In this document: one piece after another, positions 22,230-35,915 of the stretch
Layout of the letters: each line of letters starts with the position of its first letter
Position numbering within the stretch: position 1 is the first letter of the stretch
Source of the DNA: Zhengitettix transpicula
Lineage: Eukaryota; Arthropoda; Insecta; Orthoptera; Tetrigidae
DNA: 64,000 bases
Reading direction: 5' to 3'
Assembly: GCA_037074705.1 (NCBI GenBank)
Contig: CM073590.1
Location: 2,354,001 to 2,418,000 of the forward strand
Made by a program: the position numbers and the translations under genes
The notes under the pieces: generated by a model
Databases searched by the model: none
The model's input: only the letters and a program-made list of their open reading frames with translations
What the model was told of the DNA's origin: nothing

Positions 22230-23670
22230 TTATTCAGCCTACTCTGGTAACTGAATTTTTCAAATATGGTGGTTCCGAACTTAATAATACTGGACTAATG
22301 AGAAACTGCCAAAAGAATGGAACCTTGGCATTATATGCATGATCCACAAGAAAGGATAGTTATTGGAATGTGGAAACTATAGAGGTATCTCTCTTCTAAA
22401 TGCGTTCTATAAAGCATTTTCAAAAGTCTTGTACTCCCGACTTCAGGAATATACAAAAAAAAATTTGGGTAGCTATCAAGCAGGATTTCGTTCTGTAAAA
22501 TCAACAATAAACCAGATCTTTACATTAAACCAAATACTTGAGAAAACTAATGAATATCAAGTGGGAATCCATCACTTGTTTATAGATTTCAAAGCTGCTT
22601 ATGATAGTATAAACCGGCAAAATCTTTACTCAGCAATGCAAGAATTTGGAATTCCGATGAAGCTAATAAACCTGGTGAAGCTCACATTGGCGGAAGTGCA
22701 GCGCATAGTACGAGTCCAGGCACACCTTTTACAACCCCTTGTGGCAAAGAACGGACTAAAGCAAGGTGATGCCCTCTCATGTCTCCTCTTTAACATCGCT
22801 CTTGAGAAGGTGATGACTCTGGCATTCAAACAAGACGAACTATATTTTACAAGACTGTCCAATTATTAGCATATGCAGACGACATACATCTCATGTCACG
22901 ATCAGTGAAAGACTTGAAAGAACCATTTCTATGTTTTGAAGCAGCAGCAAAGCGAATGGGATTATCAATAAATCAAGAGAAAGCAGTCTATATGTTCTCA
23001 GGAAGAGATCAGAAATATTGTCTGTTGGAGAATATCTATTTTGAAGAGTCGACAGCTTCAAGTACTTGGGCTGCATTGTAAATGGAAACAACGACCGAAC
23101 CAAGGAAATAAACGCCCGCATGACACTAGCTAATAAGTGTTACTATTTCCTTATAAAACATATGAGATCCAAACTCTTGTCTAGAAGCAATAATAAATTG
23201 CCCTATACAAGACACTAATAAGACCAGTGCTAACATATGGGGCAGAAACCTAGGTTCTTTCAAAGTGGATGAAGTTAGAGTTCGTCGTTTTGAACTCATG
23301 ATTTTGCGAAAAATCTATGGTGCCATATTTTAACAAGAAAGATGGCACCGAATAACTAACGATGAACTCTACCAGTTGTTTAAAGAGGTTGACATTATAA
23401 AATTCATTAACTTAAGTAGACTCAGGTGGGCTGGACATGTTGCAAGATTGAATGATAATGACACTGACTGAAAGTACTCCTTACAGCACCAGGAGGAAAA
23501 CGACCAAGAGGACGACCCAAGCTACGTTGGGAACAGGAGATCGAAGAAGGAGCTGCAAGAGTTGGATGCAGAAATTGGAGGAAAGTCGCCCGTAATAGAG
23601 ATCACTGGCGGAAGTTCTTGAAGGTTGCCGAGGACCATCCCGGGCTTTAGTGTAAAAGAAGAAGAAGAAG
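22230..23670 (+). pseudogene. LINE (non-LTR retrotransposon) reverse transcriptase remnant, 5' truncated
   Basis: The longest frame (22363-22869) shows NYRGISLLN, HHLFIDFKAAYDS (motif A, catalytic Asp) and NGLKQGDALSCLLFNIALE (motif B). After a frameshift, LAYADDI (catalytic YADD box) appears at about 22866. Further frames hold the thumb region (FKYLGCIVNGN) and a C-terminal LRWAGHVARLND...GRPKLRWE segment, ending in a stop at about 23648. An (AGA)n-like tail follows (23656-23668). At least four frameshifts or stops kill it. The endonuclease domain is absent, as expected for 5' truncation during target-primed reverse transcription. The clade is not assigned. Confidence 0.9.
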
Positions 23671-25560
23671 GTTTAGCAATATGATTATGTTGTTTTAATC
23701 TTTTAGTATGGATTTTAATTTGTTGATGACTGAATTAATTACATTATTATTACATACTTCATAAATTGGCCCATCTAACAACAACAAATTAACATTTTCC
23801 AAATAATAAATTCTGGCCATAGCTACAGTCATTGCTCCTTTATCTGATTATCACCGGATTATTTTTGAAAAATTTCTTCGTGAGAACAAGAGTATTGTAG
23901 AACTCGTTAATATTGCCTTTATTGTGCAAAGATTTATTGCTTATGCCGTTTTCATGAAACATATGTGATATATTGGTTATTTTATCTTGATCTGATGTTG
24001 GAAATAATTTAATGTACCTAATATTGCATTACGAATCACACTTTTCACATTTATGTATTGATTTTTTTTCACAACCTGACTATTTTCTAATTTGCATTTT
24101 TTGTCTCTTTTACAAATTATGTTTTGTCTTGGCATCTGTATTTACAACTGACTTTGTGAGACCTATCTATCGATCACTCGAAAATTGAGAAACGCATCTA
24201 GTTTATCACTATCATTAATTATCCAATTCGTCTCCACTATTCTGCCCCCAAATTCCGTTAATAACTCTACAACAGTAAGAATCCAATCTTTTTGGGCCTG
24301 TTATGTGATATTCCTAAAGTGAACTAAGTGAGAGTTGGAAAAGTGGCACTAGACTCTAATATATGATCAAACAATAGTTGTTACTTTTGCACCAATTATC
24401 AAAAATTTTAATTCTGCATTTACGTTATATCAAGAAATGTAGAAAAGTTGCCGAATACCTTCTACTGGGTCCAGAGATAAATACAAGAGTTAAGTTCAGA
24501 TGGAGTATATTTGGAATAATTGGAATAATACTCCATTTATATATGGTATAAGGGTTAAGAATTTACGAATTACTTTCAGTATTAGTGACGGTTAATAAAA
24601 TTCGTGAACAGTATTAATTGCTCATTGTTGACAAAATTCAAATTGAACGAGTCATTGGGAACACTATAAGAGGTCGCCTGAGGAATGGCTTCTTAAAAAG
24701 TAAAACAACAGTTGATGACGTAATGTGAAATGTATAAAAATGTCAGGACAGAAAACGTGAAGAGGTGTGGATGGATATAATACTGGACTTCATCCTGTTT
24801 AAAGGAAGAGAGGCTGAAAACAATTATGGTAATAGGTTGTAAATTGTAAATTTGATACGATTATTTATGTCAGTTTGACTTATGGGCTGGCTGAATAGTT
24901 TTTGAAAGGCTAGTAGCTAACACCTGTCATTCCACCATCATAGCGGAAATAAGAACATATTGTTTTAGAATCACGAAAACACTAGAAACCGGGAAGATAC
25001 CGTTTTGAAGAAACATGTGCTTGCAAATCATAACAGATGGCTAATAACGAAGTTACTTCTGCAACTTATTTAAGATCGTCAGAAATATAAAGTTGTAACA
25101 TCATAATGACTTCAATCGTGCGAAATACAGTAAACAATAATAGTAATCAATTTCGATACTTGCTTCATTTTGTTTAATTCTCGCGTCAAATACTTTAATT
25201 AAGCACATTTGTTAAGTGTATTAACAATTTATTTTCAGTAAACATTTTATAAGTAGCTGGTTTCCCGGTCATAAAAAAGCGAATTATAAATATTCTTGGA
25301 ATTCTATCTACTGCATAACTTGCTCCAAACATTATTATAAATAGTACTTTTAATTTCAACTCCACGAGCAACTCTAGAGTGAAACCACATTCGAATAAAA
25401 AAAATTATTTATGGTAGATATTTAGCAATAATAATCGAAAATAGAAATAAAAGAATTTATAGTATATGAAGAACAAAAATGTTTCAACATCTCTTTCATT
25501 TTAAAATACCCGCTTCAATTACTTTGTCCTGCGTCTTATTTACGCACAGCCTCCACAATA
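23671..25560. other. No recognised feature
   Basis: About 1.9 kb of AT-rich DNA with only scattered short frames and no recognised repeats. Confidence 0.5.
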
Positions 25561-26345
25561 ATCTTAGAAATTTTGGCCATTTTATTTATTTATTAACTCC
25601 TTCTCCCCATTCCCTCATGACTGTCACCAATCAGCTTAATTCCCGCGTAAAGGACGGATCCGACACCAATGTCTCAGTCATTTCGAATATTTTATAAGAA
25701 AACTCTTCTCATAACGCCTATTAACAACGACATGGGGCATGTCACAGCTAAACTCAGCGACCACCAAAAATATTTCGTCACCAATCTCAGTCGTTTTGGA
25801 CATTGTTATCACCCCACCCAAGACGTTGGGGACTGAAATGATACTAAAATGATGTTGGACCTATCACCAATCAGCTTAGGGACTCATAAAACTACGCAAT
25901 GGACACCAATATATGCTACTTATTAACTCCCACCAACCCCCGTATCGAACGATTGAGAATAAAATAGGGCTTAAATGACGTTCGGTAGCAATTAGATTAC
26001 TGATCCCAAATTCTATGTAACACACTAAAATCTCGAAATTTGTACACTATTTATTTTTCGCCTCTCTTCTCAGGCCCTCCATGGGTGTTAAGATTGTACT
26101 AAAACAGCACATTCTTCTTCTCAGATATCCGGAAAACTATTGATTTGACATTAATGTATGACATTCACATTATTTTAACATGACACCCCCTTCCCCCTCT
26201 CTAGAGATGCTATGGATGTCTTACTCCCAAAGAGTTTTTATCGAAAGTCACATGTCTACAGAAGTTTGGTTCAAATTGCTTCGTGTGTTTATGAGTATAT
26301 GCGGAACATAATCTAATATGTACATTATATATGTGTGAGAGAATG
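25561..26345. repeat. Very decayed element X relative, X9
   Basis: Blocks such as CTCAGCGACCACCAAAAATA, CACCAATCTCAGTCGTTTT and a tail with TATGCGGAACATA (26299) recall element X. Alignment is patchy and boundaries are guesses. Frames in 25479-26633 are not supported. Confidence 0.4.
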
Positions 26346-27972
26346 GGGGGGGGGAAGTGGTTAATAAAATAGCATATACATCCTAACTTTAATTCATAGT
26401 AATAGCTTGCTTGATTCACTCTATTCAACACTACAGTGTATTTACCTCGCTGTTTACGACACATGATATGTTTTCCCCGAGCCATTCTTTCCATAGGTTG
26501 TTTTTGTTTCGTAGGAGAGTGCGTAATGTGTGAAACTGATAGTCCTACGTTGGATTGCATTATCACACGTCTGCAAGGTTATGAATTGTCGATGAAAATT
26601 TATCTTTTGGAAGAATATATTTCGGTCTTATAAAGAGGTAGCTGTCGATCATATTACTTGTATCGTATAATTTCCAAGAATTCGCGTCCGTACATCTTAC
26701 AAAATTCTGTTTGTAATATTTTTGCAAGTTATTACTTTAGAAGTTTCCATAAATTTGTGTGTCTGTTAGCGGGTTTAACTCTTAAGAATAAGTAAAATAA
26801 TTATCAACTGGGCGAAATTTGAGAATAGTAAGTAAATTCTTGAGTTTGGTTTGAGACCCTAGTTAACCCTTGGTTTTCTTAATCTCCTACTTGATATCCC
26901 TTCCTGTGCTATTATAGGAAAGCGGCCACAACGTGTGTCAAAAAAAGTCAGTTAAATTATTATATAAACGGTTTATGTCGATGAAACGACCATTGTATTC
27001 TACATCTCCCGTAAACTTATTACAAAATTTTACTTATGAGGAAAAGTTAATTTCGATAGTTTTTATTTCAGGCTTACATGAGTACTGTAGTACTGTAAAA
27101 ATAAAGATTGATGAAATGGTATAATTCTAATTATTTCTGTGTCTTGTCCCGAAAATTTGGAGAATGTAAAATAGCGTATTATTTGTCAAATATCGCTTCC
27201 GAAAGTTCAAATTTTTGTATTAACAGTTTAATTGTATTCAAATTGTGTACATAAATCGCTGGAATCAGCGTTTTTCTTGACATTGAAAACCACAGAACAA
27301 CTTATTTCACCAGCCTACTATTTGACGTGAATCAATTCAGCGTTCTATAAAACTCTGATACCCCTACCATGAAGCTACAATCATTTATATATATGAGGAT
27401 ATGCTATAGCATTTTAATATAGCACCAAATAGAATTAAATTCGCAAATATTACTTAAAAAAATAAAACTTGTGAATACTTGGAAGTACTAAATTGTCAGC
27501 TTGTTGATAAAAATATGAAGTTTTATGAAAACTGCAAATCATTTCTCGTAAAAACGTGTATTTTTTAACGCATTTAAAACATTAAAAAAAATACTAATCA
27601 TTGTAAACATTGTGTGCTCAGCATGGTTGTTGTCTCAAAGAGCATCAATGCCCGAAGTAAACTTAAATGGAGACGAACGGCTTCCTAATCCCCATCCAGT
27701 CATACTGATTTGCGATTTTTCTAGTTTTCCCCAATTATTTAGGCGAAAATCAGTAATTCACATTAATCCTTATAAGATTGAGGAAACGGAAAAGAATCGA
27801 CACACTGATCACGTGCGTCCCCAAATCCTGAATTTTTAATGTGATTTTTGTTTTCTCGTAAAATTACTATGAGTTCATTCAAAAAAATGGAGAATTAACG
27901 TTTCTAGACACCAAATCTTATTCACTTCCTCGTAATCGTGACATTTAATGTTGTGCCACCATATATCAATTT
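26346..27972. other. Mostly unrecognised; short F fragment at 26850-26935
   Basis: At 26850-26935 CCTAGTTAACCCTTGG and GCTATTATAGGAAAG match the F repeats (F2 at 41835-41905). The rest is AT-rich with no credible genes. Confidence 0.5.
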
Positions 27973-28835
27973 ACTAGCTGATTGCCCGGCGTTGCAAATG
28001 TATTTTTTTATATTAGCATGGATAAGAATTTAATTCCACACCAATCTCTTGGTCAACACGTGATTTAACCAGCATCGAGAGCATCATATTTCTGAAGAAT
28101 TACCCCTGCACGCCGTCTCCCCTACCTATGCCGACGGAAAGATAAATTCATTATAACCATTATGGTTATCAAATCAAGAATAATGCTGGTACATTAAATA
28201 AGCGCAGTAATTTAAAATAAAGTGTAAAAAACGCTACATTTAAATCGTCCACTACCTTAAGTCAGTCAAAAATACTCCTTTAACATAAGAGATTTAGAAA
28301 TGCTCTTGGTGCCCTGAAAATTAAAAAAATCCCGATACCCTAATACAGTCAAAATTACTCCCTAAGTGAATAAAAAAATACTCCCGGTACCTTAAGAGTT
28401 AATTTTTTTCTAGTACACTAAGAGAGACGCGTCGAATGTCAGAATGTCAGCGACTTCCATAACCCTCAGATTCAACACCAATCTCGGCTATTTTTGCATT
28501 ATTTTTATCTAAATCCGCTACCCCTAAGGGTGTTGGCTTCCTATTCCGACAGGGGTTGAAGTTATACACAAACAACATCGGGAGAAATAATGTCAATTTC
28601 ACTGACTTAGAAAAGTATTTTCTTTGACACAAATATCGGCCAGTTTTATTGAAATTTCCACCTCCGTCCATCCGCGTTCACCCCTAACCCGTGGGGACGT
28701 AGAGGTAGTCGGGCATTACCCCAATAGTGTTTGTTTCTAGACCACAAGGAACATGTGTACAAAATTTCGTTGAAATTGCTTCACGCGGTTAAATTTGTAT
28801 GCGGAACATACATACGCACATCCAATTTTATTTGC
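27973..28835. mobile_element. Element X, copy X3, most complete architecture
   Basis: In plus order: CTAGCTGATTGCCCGGCG at 27975; a 270-bp unique part shared with 58515-58780 (CTTGGTCAACACGTGATTTA, TGCCGACGGAAAG); a ~29-bp minisatellite at 28250-28432; one ~280-bp unit (28440-28690); and a tail with AAATTTCGTTGAAATTG, then TATGCGGAACATACATACG. This copy shows that the minisatellite and the 280-bp units belong to one family. Confidence 0.65.
28250..28432. repeat. ~29-bp minisatellite in X3
   Basis: Degenerate units resemble GGTACCTTAAGAGAGTC plus AAAAATACTCCC. They match arrays at 42790-43206 and 58785-59480. Confidence 0.7.
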
Positions 28836-30241
28836 AAGAAGATGAAGGCAGTATTTGCTAATTATAATAAAAATTAAAGTTGTTAATAATATTAATGTTA
28901 TCTATTTGATTCAGAGATATTGGCTCCGTTTTTAAAAATATCTCCTACTGAATTACCGAACATTCTACTAGACACCATAATTTATATGCCTTTGAAATGA
29001 CAGTATAATGATGGGCGCTATCACCATTTAATCTTAATGTCATACAATTACATTCATTTGTATAATTTTTATAAATAAATTTAATTATTCATGAAAATAG
29101 CTGAAACTCTGAAATGGCTTAATTTTTTTATTTGTCAGTACAAAGTTTCAATACACATTTACGAGAACGTCATATCGAAAGTAATGGAAATTTGTTTGTT
29201 TTGTCAACAGAGCATAAAGATAAATAGTGCGTCAACAAGGAAGAGGACACAGAATGCAGTAAGTACAGGCAGGGTACTGGACATCGGATGCGGAGCAACG
29301 TACTACCTTCCTACACTCACATTCAGCTGTTCGCAGTGAGTCACCTTACTATGCGCTGTTGAAACAGACATACGACAAAATAAATATTTATTCTCCGAGA
29401 TTGTAAATGAACACAATCATGTTATTAACTAACCTCCCTTTGTAATATTTTTGTTTGCTCTTAGCGGATGTTCCGAAGGTCGACAAAATACATACATTCA
29501 CGGTGAATTAGACATTTTTAGATAGATTCAGATTTAGAATTTTGACAGTTCCATTGGTACACGGTTGAGGAAATAGGATGTCATTACATGAAATTGCAAA
29601 TATTTATTATTATATTATGTTAACCTACAACACAAAATTTTCACTTCACAGTATACTTAACAATACAGTATAATATTTGTAATTAATTAATAGTATTAAT
29701 AAAACTAATATTAAATAACTATCTACGATGGATTTCAGAAACTCACTTAACATTAATGAGAGATTAGTATGATATTTACAAAGTATGCTTACAATTCATA
29801 TTAATAAAGAATTCATCAAATACAAATGAAGACTGGAAAAGTTGTATGAAAACCTGTTTTCGGTTTCTTGCTACGGATCGTTCTTGCAATAATCGTTAAA
29901 GCCTCAGCAGCCACATGTTATGATACTGTACTGAGTGAGATACTATCGAATACATAGACACATAAAGACATAACACGTTACAGCTGCATTTGTAAAACTA
30001 TTAACAGCAGTTATATTACAAATACTTTGTACTTTCCTATTAAATATGATTACACGTTCGATGACGAATCATAGGCAATCATTAGCAATATATCATTTCC
30101 GGGTTTAAAATGAAGAATACTATAATTACATCAAAGTGAGTAACATGAACTGAAATTATTTGCACGGCAGATTGACAGGACAAGAAAAACAACAATGCAG
30201 CACCACCAGTGTCTTTTCCGAAAGCAATAAAAAAAATATAT
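28836..30241. other. AT-rich DNA with a small GC-richer patch
   Basis: The patch at about 29230-29345 holds part of an 82-codon frame and a splice-donor-like CAGTAAGT at 29259. It is too weak to call a gene. The rest was not recognised. Confidence 0.4.
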
Positions 30242-31238
30242 TGTAATAATTAACATCAAATGTGCGCTTTTAAATGAATTACACTATTACGTGAAAACTA
30301 TTAAACAAGATTTATTAACAATTTTAAAACAAGTATTCAAATCACAAAATATTTGGGATCTCAGGGTCTTGAACTGGGTTTGATAATGGCAGAATTTATA
30401 TAATCAAAATCACAAAAATTACATTTGCTTTATATGGGAATCAATGCATCTGAACATAGACGACATTTGTTGCTGAAGAAATAATACTAAAGATTGAATT
30501 TAAACAATTTCAATTTTTATCAAGAAATAAAGAATGATCTGAATAATTAAAGATGTCATTTTATCGATAATTAAAAAACGATCTGACGTTTATCTTTTAA
30601 ACGTGGTTTACAATGATTTTAAAGTTTTCTTTCTACTTACGGCAGCCCAGGTCTCATTTTAACTTTTCGTGCACAATTTTGGGGATATCACTGATTCTAA
30701 GTACTCACAGACTCTAAATGTTCACAGACTCTAATTAGCGTAGTTTGTTAGTTGGGTTAAAATAACTTTGTCGATTCTCGATGATTTACTGCAACCTGGA
30801 TTTGTAGATCTCGTGGATTTTTGTTGAAAATGCACCTCATTGGTTTTGTCTGCTGACTGAAGACTAGTTCAGTTTCTGCATTTTTTATATAACAGCGTAC
30901 TGGTTACTGGAACACTTTCTCGTTCTTTAAATTAGACCTTTCAGTCTTCACTGCTGACTGACAAAGATTGTTCAAGTTTTCGTGAATTAGAATTTTAATC
31001 TGTACATCTCGCCGTTTACTGCCCAACTGTTCGTTCTTTTACTCTGTTCTACTTGCTGTCCGCTGCCCAACTGTTCTTTCGTCTCGTAAATTTTGAGCGC
31101 GTAAAACCTTCTCGACCGATCAACAATACTTTTTTTTGCATTGCCGGTTTGTTGCGGCGTTCGCTATATCCACCAATAATGAGTTCTCTACAATTCAACT
31201 TTTTAATTAGAACAATGCCTTAATTACCAATTACTACA
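30242..31238 (-). mobile_element. Solo LTR A3 with clean ATAT duplication
   Basis: On minus it starts TGTAGTAATTGGTAATTAAG and ends TTATTACA. ATAT flanks both sides (30238-30241 and 31239-31242), without a long AT run. It matches A1 and A2 throughout, including the CACTGATTCTAAGTACTCAC block (plus reading). GTAAGT lies at 30635-30640 on minus, with ATAAAA downstream. Confidence 0.75.
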
Positions 31239-31439
31239 ATATTTTTAATCCTAATTTCTACTGAGATTTCTGAAACCTCATATCCTGTCACAAATTTCTT
31301 CTCTGTATTTGTTTATCATACGTTAGTGCAACATGAAATAGGCTTAATTGTTAACGACAACCTGCTCATATTTTGTAATCTATTTATGTTAATGATCGTA
31401 TCTTTGTTTGGTTCTTCCGTATACGTTACGATACCATTA

Positions 31440-31900
31440 ATCCGGCTGCGATGAAATTTTGATGTATCTGTCGGCCTCTCGAAGCGTCAGGTAACCCCCC
31501 AGGGGTGAACGGATATGGCATTTTTAAAACATGCGAAAACGGACGATATTAGCGACCAATAGTTTTCGGTGTTCGATGAGATTGACAGATATTTCTAGTG
31601 AATAATTTCAACCTCTTTCGACATGAGAGTACGATTAGAGGAAAGAGAGGAGGGGCGTTTCATAAAAATAACCGATATTTTTGTCTGTTTCGGGTTTATA
31701 GAAGTCGCTGACCTTAATTTTGTCATTCATCATGCAGGTTGAGTTGTAGTACAGCCTCTAAGAGTTGAGGGTAGAAGCGGTTGACGTTAAGTTACACATA
31801 CAATCTCAAACGCATGGATCAATTTCTACCAAACTTTGTACACATGTTGCTTACGATTAAGGAAGTAAAACACGCCTACCGGGTACAAGAAAGTATTTAT
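31440..31900 (-). repeat. Element X fragment, X4, minus orientation
   Basis: On minus it contains CATGTGTACAAAGTTTGG, AATTGATCCATGCG and later CCTCTAATCGTACTC-type and GAAATTATTCAC-type blocks, corresponding to the tail and unit of X3. Confidence 0.55.
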
Positions 31901-33943
31901 TACTGTTAAAAGACCGGTAGAATTTTTGTATCTGTCAAGGTATCACGAGTATTTTCAATTATTATAAGGTAGCGGAGAATTAAATGTACTGTTTTTTAGA
32001 CTTATATATATATGCCCGGCCGGCATACAGTTCAGACCTTCTTTCCTGACAAAGGTCCTCGAAAATTTGTAATATTTATACTGCTCAGCCCGACCGGACC
32101 GACTGTTGATTTCAGATAAGTCGACTTCGATGTCTCTCTTTCCTATCCAAATGTATTATATATATATATATATATATATCTGTGTGTGTGTGTGCTTATG
32201 AACATTACAACTGCTTGAAATTGTCACCTTTGTTCTAGTCAACGAGCAGTCTGTGAGGCTAATTAGTAACTGACGCTTGTCGACAATTTCTTAATTTGTG
32301 TTTTGGTAATTATGACACTCGAACTTTTTTGTCCAATACTTACTGATAATATTATTTTGCTACTCGTTACAAGCAACGCTGTAAACATTCGGAAAAACCG
32401 CTCAACTGGTAGCCTTCAATTTTACTTGAAGCAACAGGAAGTGAACATAATGTAAAAGTTATCTGAGCAGGAAAATATCCAAGTAAAATAAATTACCTTA
32501 ATACAAAAATTAAAGTGTATGAAAATTTGTTTTTAATGTGTAAATAAAAAAATTTTTACTCATAAGATTTCTTGTATTTAAAAACCTTTGATACTCGAAC
32601 ATTAATTTACGTACGTTCTTTTATCAAAACTCCATGGCGTGAAGGCATAGTATCTGGCTTATTTCGTAACGTCATCCAGAATTTGGTTTTCCCTCTATAC
32701 CCTGAGCGCTAAGGGAAAATTATGAAATCAATTCCTAATTCAATGGTACAAGCACCCGAAGTTCAAGCAAAACGACTGAATCGACGCGCTGTATACGTGA
32801 AGATACAAAATCTTAAGATATTATTTTTAAAAAACATATGATGAGAATATTTAGCCATTCCATCTACAATCTCACGCAGCCCATCTAATAACTCAAATTC
32901 TTGCATCGTGGCTTGGATGCACATGACGATTTTTGGTACTTCTATATACTCGATATTTTTATAGGTACTGTACTAAGTTTAATTTCTTTTAGAAATTATT
33001 TACTAACTTCTCTAGTACTCACCGTGCATCACACTGACAACCTATGTCCAGTTATCCGCTTAAATGATTCACACAGAAGAAACATTATATGGTAAAAACG
33101 GTTTCATATTATTGCAAAAACACTATTTGAAACACAACGTAGGAAAAGTTAATTGAATATATGACGACTTACCAATCTTGAATATTGTTTTTCCCAGTTA
33201 TGCAAATGTTGGATTCGTAGTAGGTCGGCAATCTTATAAATAAACAAAGTTTGATTTGTTGTAGAATTTGAATTTTCCAGAAGCGAAAATAAGAAAACGA
33301 AAACCTATGATTTGAGTTAGTTGTAGTTTAATAACTACAAAAGTTTAGACGTAAATGTGTATCGATTTTTTTCAGCAGGATTCCATTACTTGAAAGAGTC
33401 GGTATATTTCTCTATGTTTAGTATTCGTCTGGCCAGTTATATAGTCTAGGGACTTCACAATAGTTTTTTTTAAATAATTACAAATTGGCTCTGTATACTA
33501 TGAGCTTCTTGAACATCCCGCATAAGAAAGAAACTTTGCATTGCATCAGTTCCCGAGCAATCAGCAAAGTTCACAGAATCGTAGATAAGAAAAAATTAAC
33601 TTTATTTAGCAGCACTTATGCTTTAAAGGATGCTAGTTCGCAAAAAACGATTAGTTACAAAGAACGAGTTTTGATAGACTATATGAGATGAAAATATTTA
33701 AATAAATACCCTAACATTAAAATAATCTGATACGATAAAAAATTATTAGAGTCTAAATACATATCACGGTCAAAATGTCGGTACGATAAATATGAATTTA
33801 TTTAATCTGCGGTAGAACATGTCTGAGACGCAGTTGCGACATGGAGACTGCACAGAAATTAACCCGCCCTAAATATAAGATATCTCCCCTAATAAATGAA
33901 TGAATACTGAACATCAAATAAATAAGAATAAGATAAATCTTAA
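31901..33943. other. No recognised gene; (AT)n(GT)n microsatellite at 32155-32195
   Basis: A compound AT then GT microsatellite is the only clear feature. Frames at 32901-33095 and 33485-33691 have no family resemblance. Confidence 0.5.
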
Positions 33944-34231
33944 AACAAGGGACGTGTAGTTAACAGGCGTCCTGGACGGTGTAGAACGATGATTAATCTT
34001 CGAACGTTTAGTCACGAGAGTAAACAATGGAGGAAAGTGTTTGGGGGATATTTGCTATTGGTATCGGAAGTAGTAGAACCAGTTACGATGGGCTGCTTCA
34101 AGGATTTAGGTGGGTTTCTGCTCAGAGTCTTCAGGAGCCGGCAGATTGCTCCAGCTGAAGTGGAGGACTTGACCGTGGTCAAAGAGCTGCCGCACTGTCA
34201 TCTATGCGACGGTTTCAGCTTCGAGGACTAA
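33944..34231 (+). CDS. Possible terminal coding exon, unknown product
   Basis: An open frame from 33944 to the stop at 34229-34231 covers a patch clearly GC-richer than its flanks. Its last 48 codons (from ATG 34088) give a balanced composition, including AEVEDLTVVKELPHCHLC. AATAAA follows at about 34329, roughly 100 bp after the stop. Possible acceptor AGs exist near 33966 (TTAACAG) and 34070. No domain or homologue is recognised. It could be a real last exon, a small gene, or an unidentified repeat. Confidence 0.25.
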   Translation, partial: NKGRVVNRRPGRCRTMINLRTFSHESKQWRKVFGGYLLLVSEVVEPVTMGCFKDLGGFLLRVFRSRQIAPAEVEDLTVVKELPHCHLCDGFSFED

Positions 34232-34349
34232 TAACCACAGTGATTAGAGATTGATCTCCTTCAATTGAAAACTATTTTACTATGTGGAAGTAATTTCGTT
34301 TTCATTCTGAAGTAGAAACTTTTTTTTAATAAACATTGTTTCAATAATT

Positions 34350-35684
34350 TGATTTTGAGTGTTAATACAATGCAAATAACATGCTTTCTTGGAAACACTG
34401 TGGAGTCTTTTGAATAGTGCGTTCCTTATCTGGTGATAAAATTAATTTAATCGTAATTCAGTTCGTTGAACCATAAATTGTGAATAGTGAGATTTCTGAA
34501 AATGTTGAAAAATACAGTTAGCGTCTATAATACAAATAAGTTTACTAAATTATCAATTGAAAAATCAATATTCAGTTAGACTGTGTGTAACACGTCAACA
34601 TGATTCCAAATTGATAGTCATATTGTTTGACAACTTTGTTATTGTGAAAGATAACGATTTGTATGTCCTTACACCCTCCAGTTTACGAATAAAGGTCAGA
34701 ATTTTCTAAAATTTAATTTTCAAATCTACAAAATTCCAATTCATGATTAAATTTCTACTGTGAATTACGTATGTCATTAGTGTCTAAATATTACAGTTTT
34801 ATAGCATAACTTTTCTGCAAGAGGCATAAACACTTTTTGATAAAGTTATTGAATAAAAAGTGATATTCGTTTGTGAAATATTGATTTATGGAAGCTCACT
34901 ACCAATTTAGTAGTGTAGATGATAATTTCTGTAATTTATGTCAAAAACGTAGAAGGTAGAAAATTCTTTTCTTTCATATGAAATTGTACAAATTCAATAC
35001 TAATTTAGCAGAATTATATTGTTAATTAATAACATAGATTGGTGGAGAAGTCAGTTAAGAATTAATTGTAAACAGAAATTACTTTTACATTATTATATAT
35101 TAATTTTTTTTAATAAACTACGTTTCTTCCTCTATCGGTGAACCTCAACAGGTAAGCACTACAAGTTTAGAAATATTTCTTAACATAATAATGTGCAAGT
35201 AATTTTTGTTTATAATTAATTCCTAACTGACTTCACCGTCCATACATATTATTAATTTCCTATATCACTTACAACAGTGTAAATTGTTAATGGCTTAACA
35301 GTGATATAAATAAATAATAATACTGAATTTTATGAATTACAACTTAATTTACTTCTTTTGTTCCTGAATAATAAATTTCAAATTCACTAATTTGGATTAT
35401 GAAAGATTCATTTAAAATGAATTTATTTTGTGAAGGTTGATCTTTTAATACGGTACCTATGTTTCCTTAAAACAAAATTTTATTTATATCCCAATATTTT
35501 AAAGATAAATTGTGTTAAAGGAAAGGTATATTCTACTGCACAACGTTTTGATGCTATATAAATTTAGTTAAACATAATTTTTTATTGATTTAATTTCGTT
35601 ATTTCACATTTAAATCTTCGTAATGGGTTTAGTTTACTTCCAAAAAACGTCTGCGTTTAACGCAATTATACTAATTGGATAAAT
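34350..35684. other. No recognised feature
   Basis: AT-rich DNA with no credible frames or repeats. Confidence 0.5.
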
Positions 35685-35915
35685 AAGTAGCCAAATAACG
35701 GGGGAAAAAGTAAGTGTCAAATAAGTGTCACACTACGTTTCAGTAATCCTTGTTGCTGTCGTCAAAACTTTTCCAGTTCGACACCTGGTTTGTGCACTTT
35801 GTCGTTCTTACGACTTTTTGTGCCTGACGAAAGCAACAAGGAATGCAGAAAGGTACTGTGGTATTTATTTTGTTTGTTATTTGTCTGCTTATTTATTCAA
35901 GCGTACTTTTGATCA
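35685..35915. mobile_element. Fold-back element, diverged complete copy
   Basis: The left side has AAGTAGCCAAATAA and CACACTACGTTTCAG. The right side has CAACAAGGAATGCAGAAAGG and GTGGTATTTATTTTG. The inner stem AATCCTTGTTGCTGTCGTC pairs with GACGAAAGCAACAAGGA. It is the same subfamily as 1443-1562. Confidence 0.6.
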
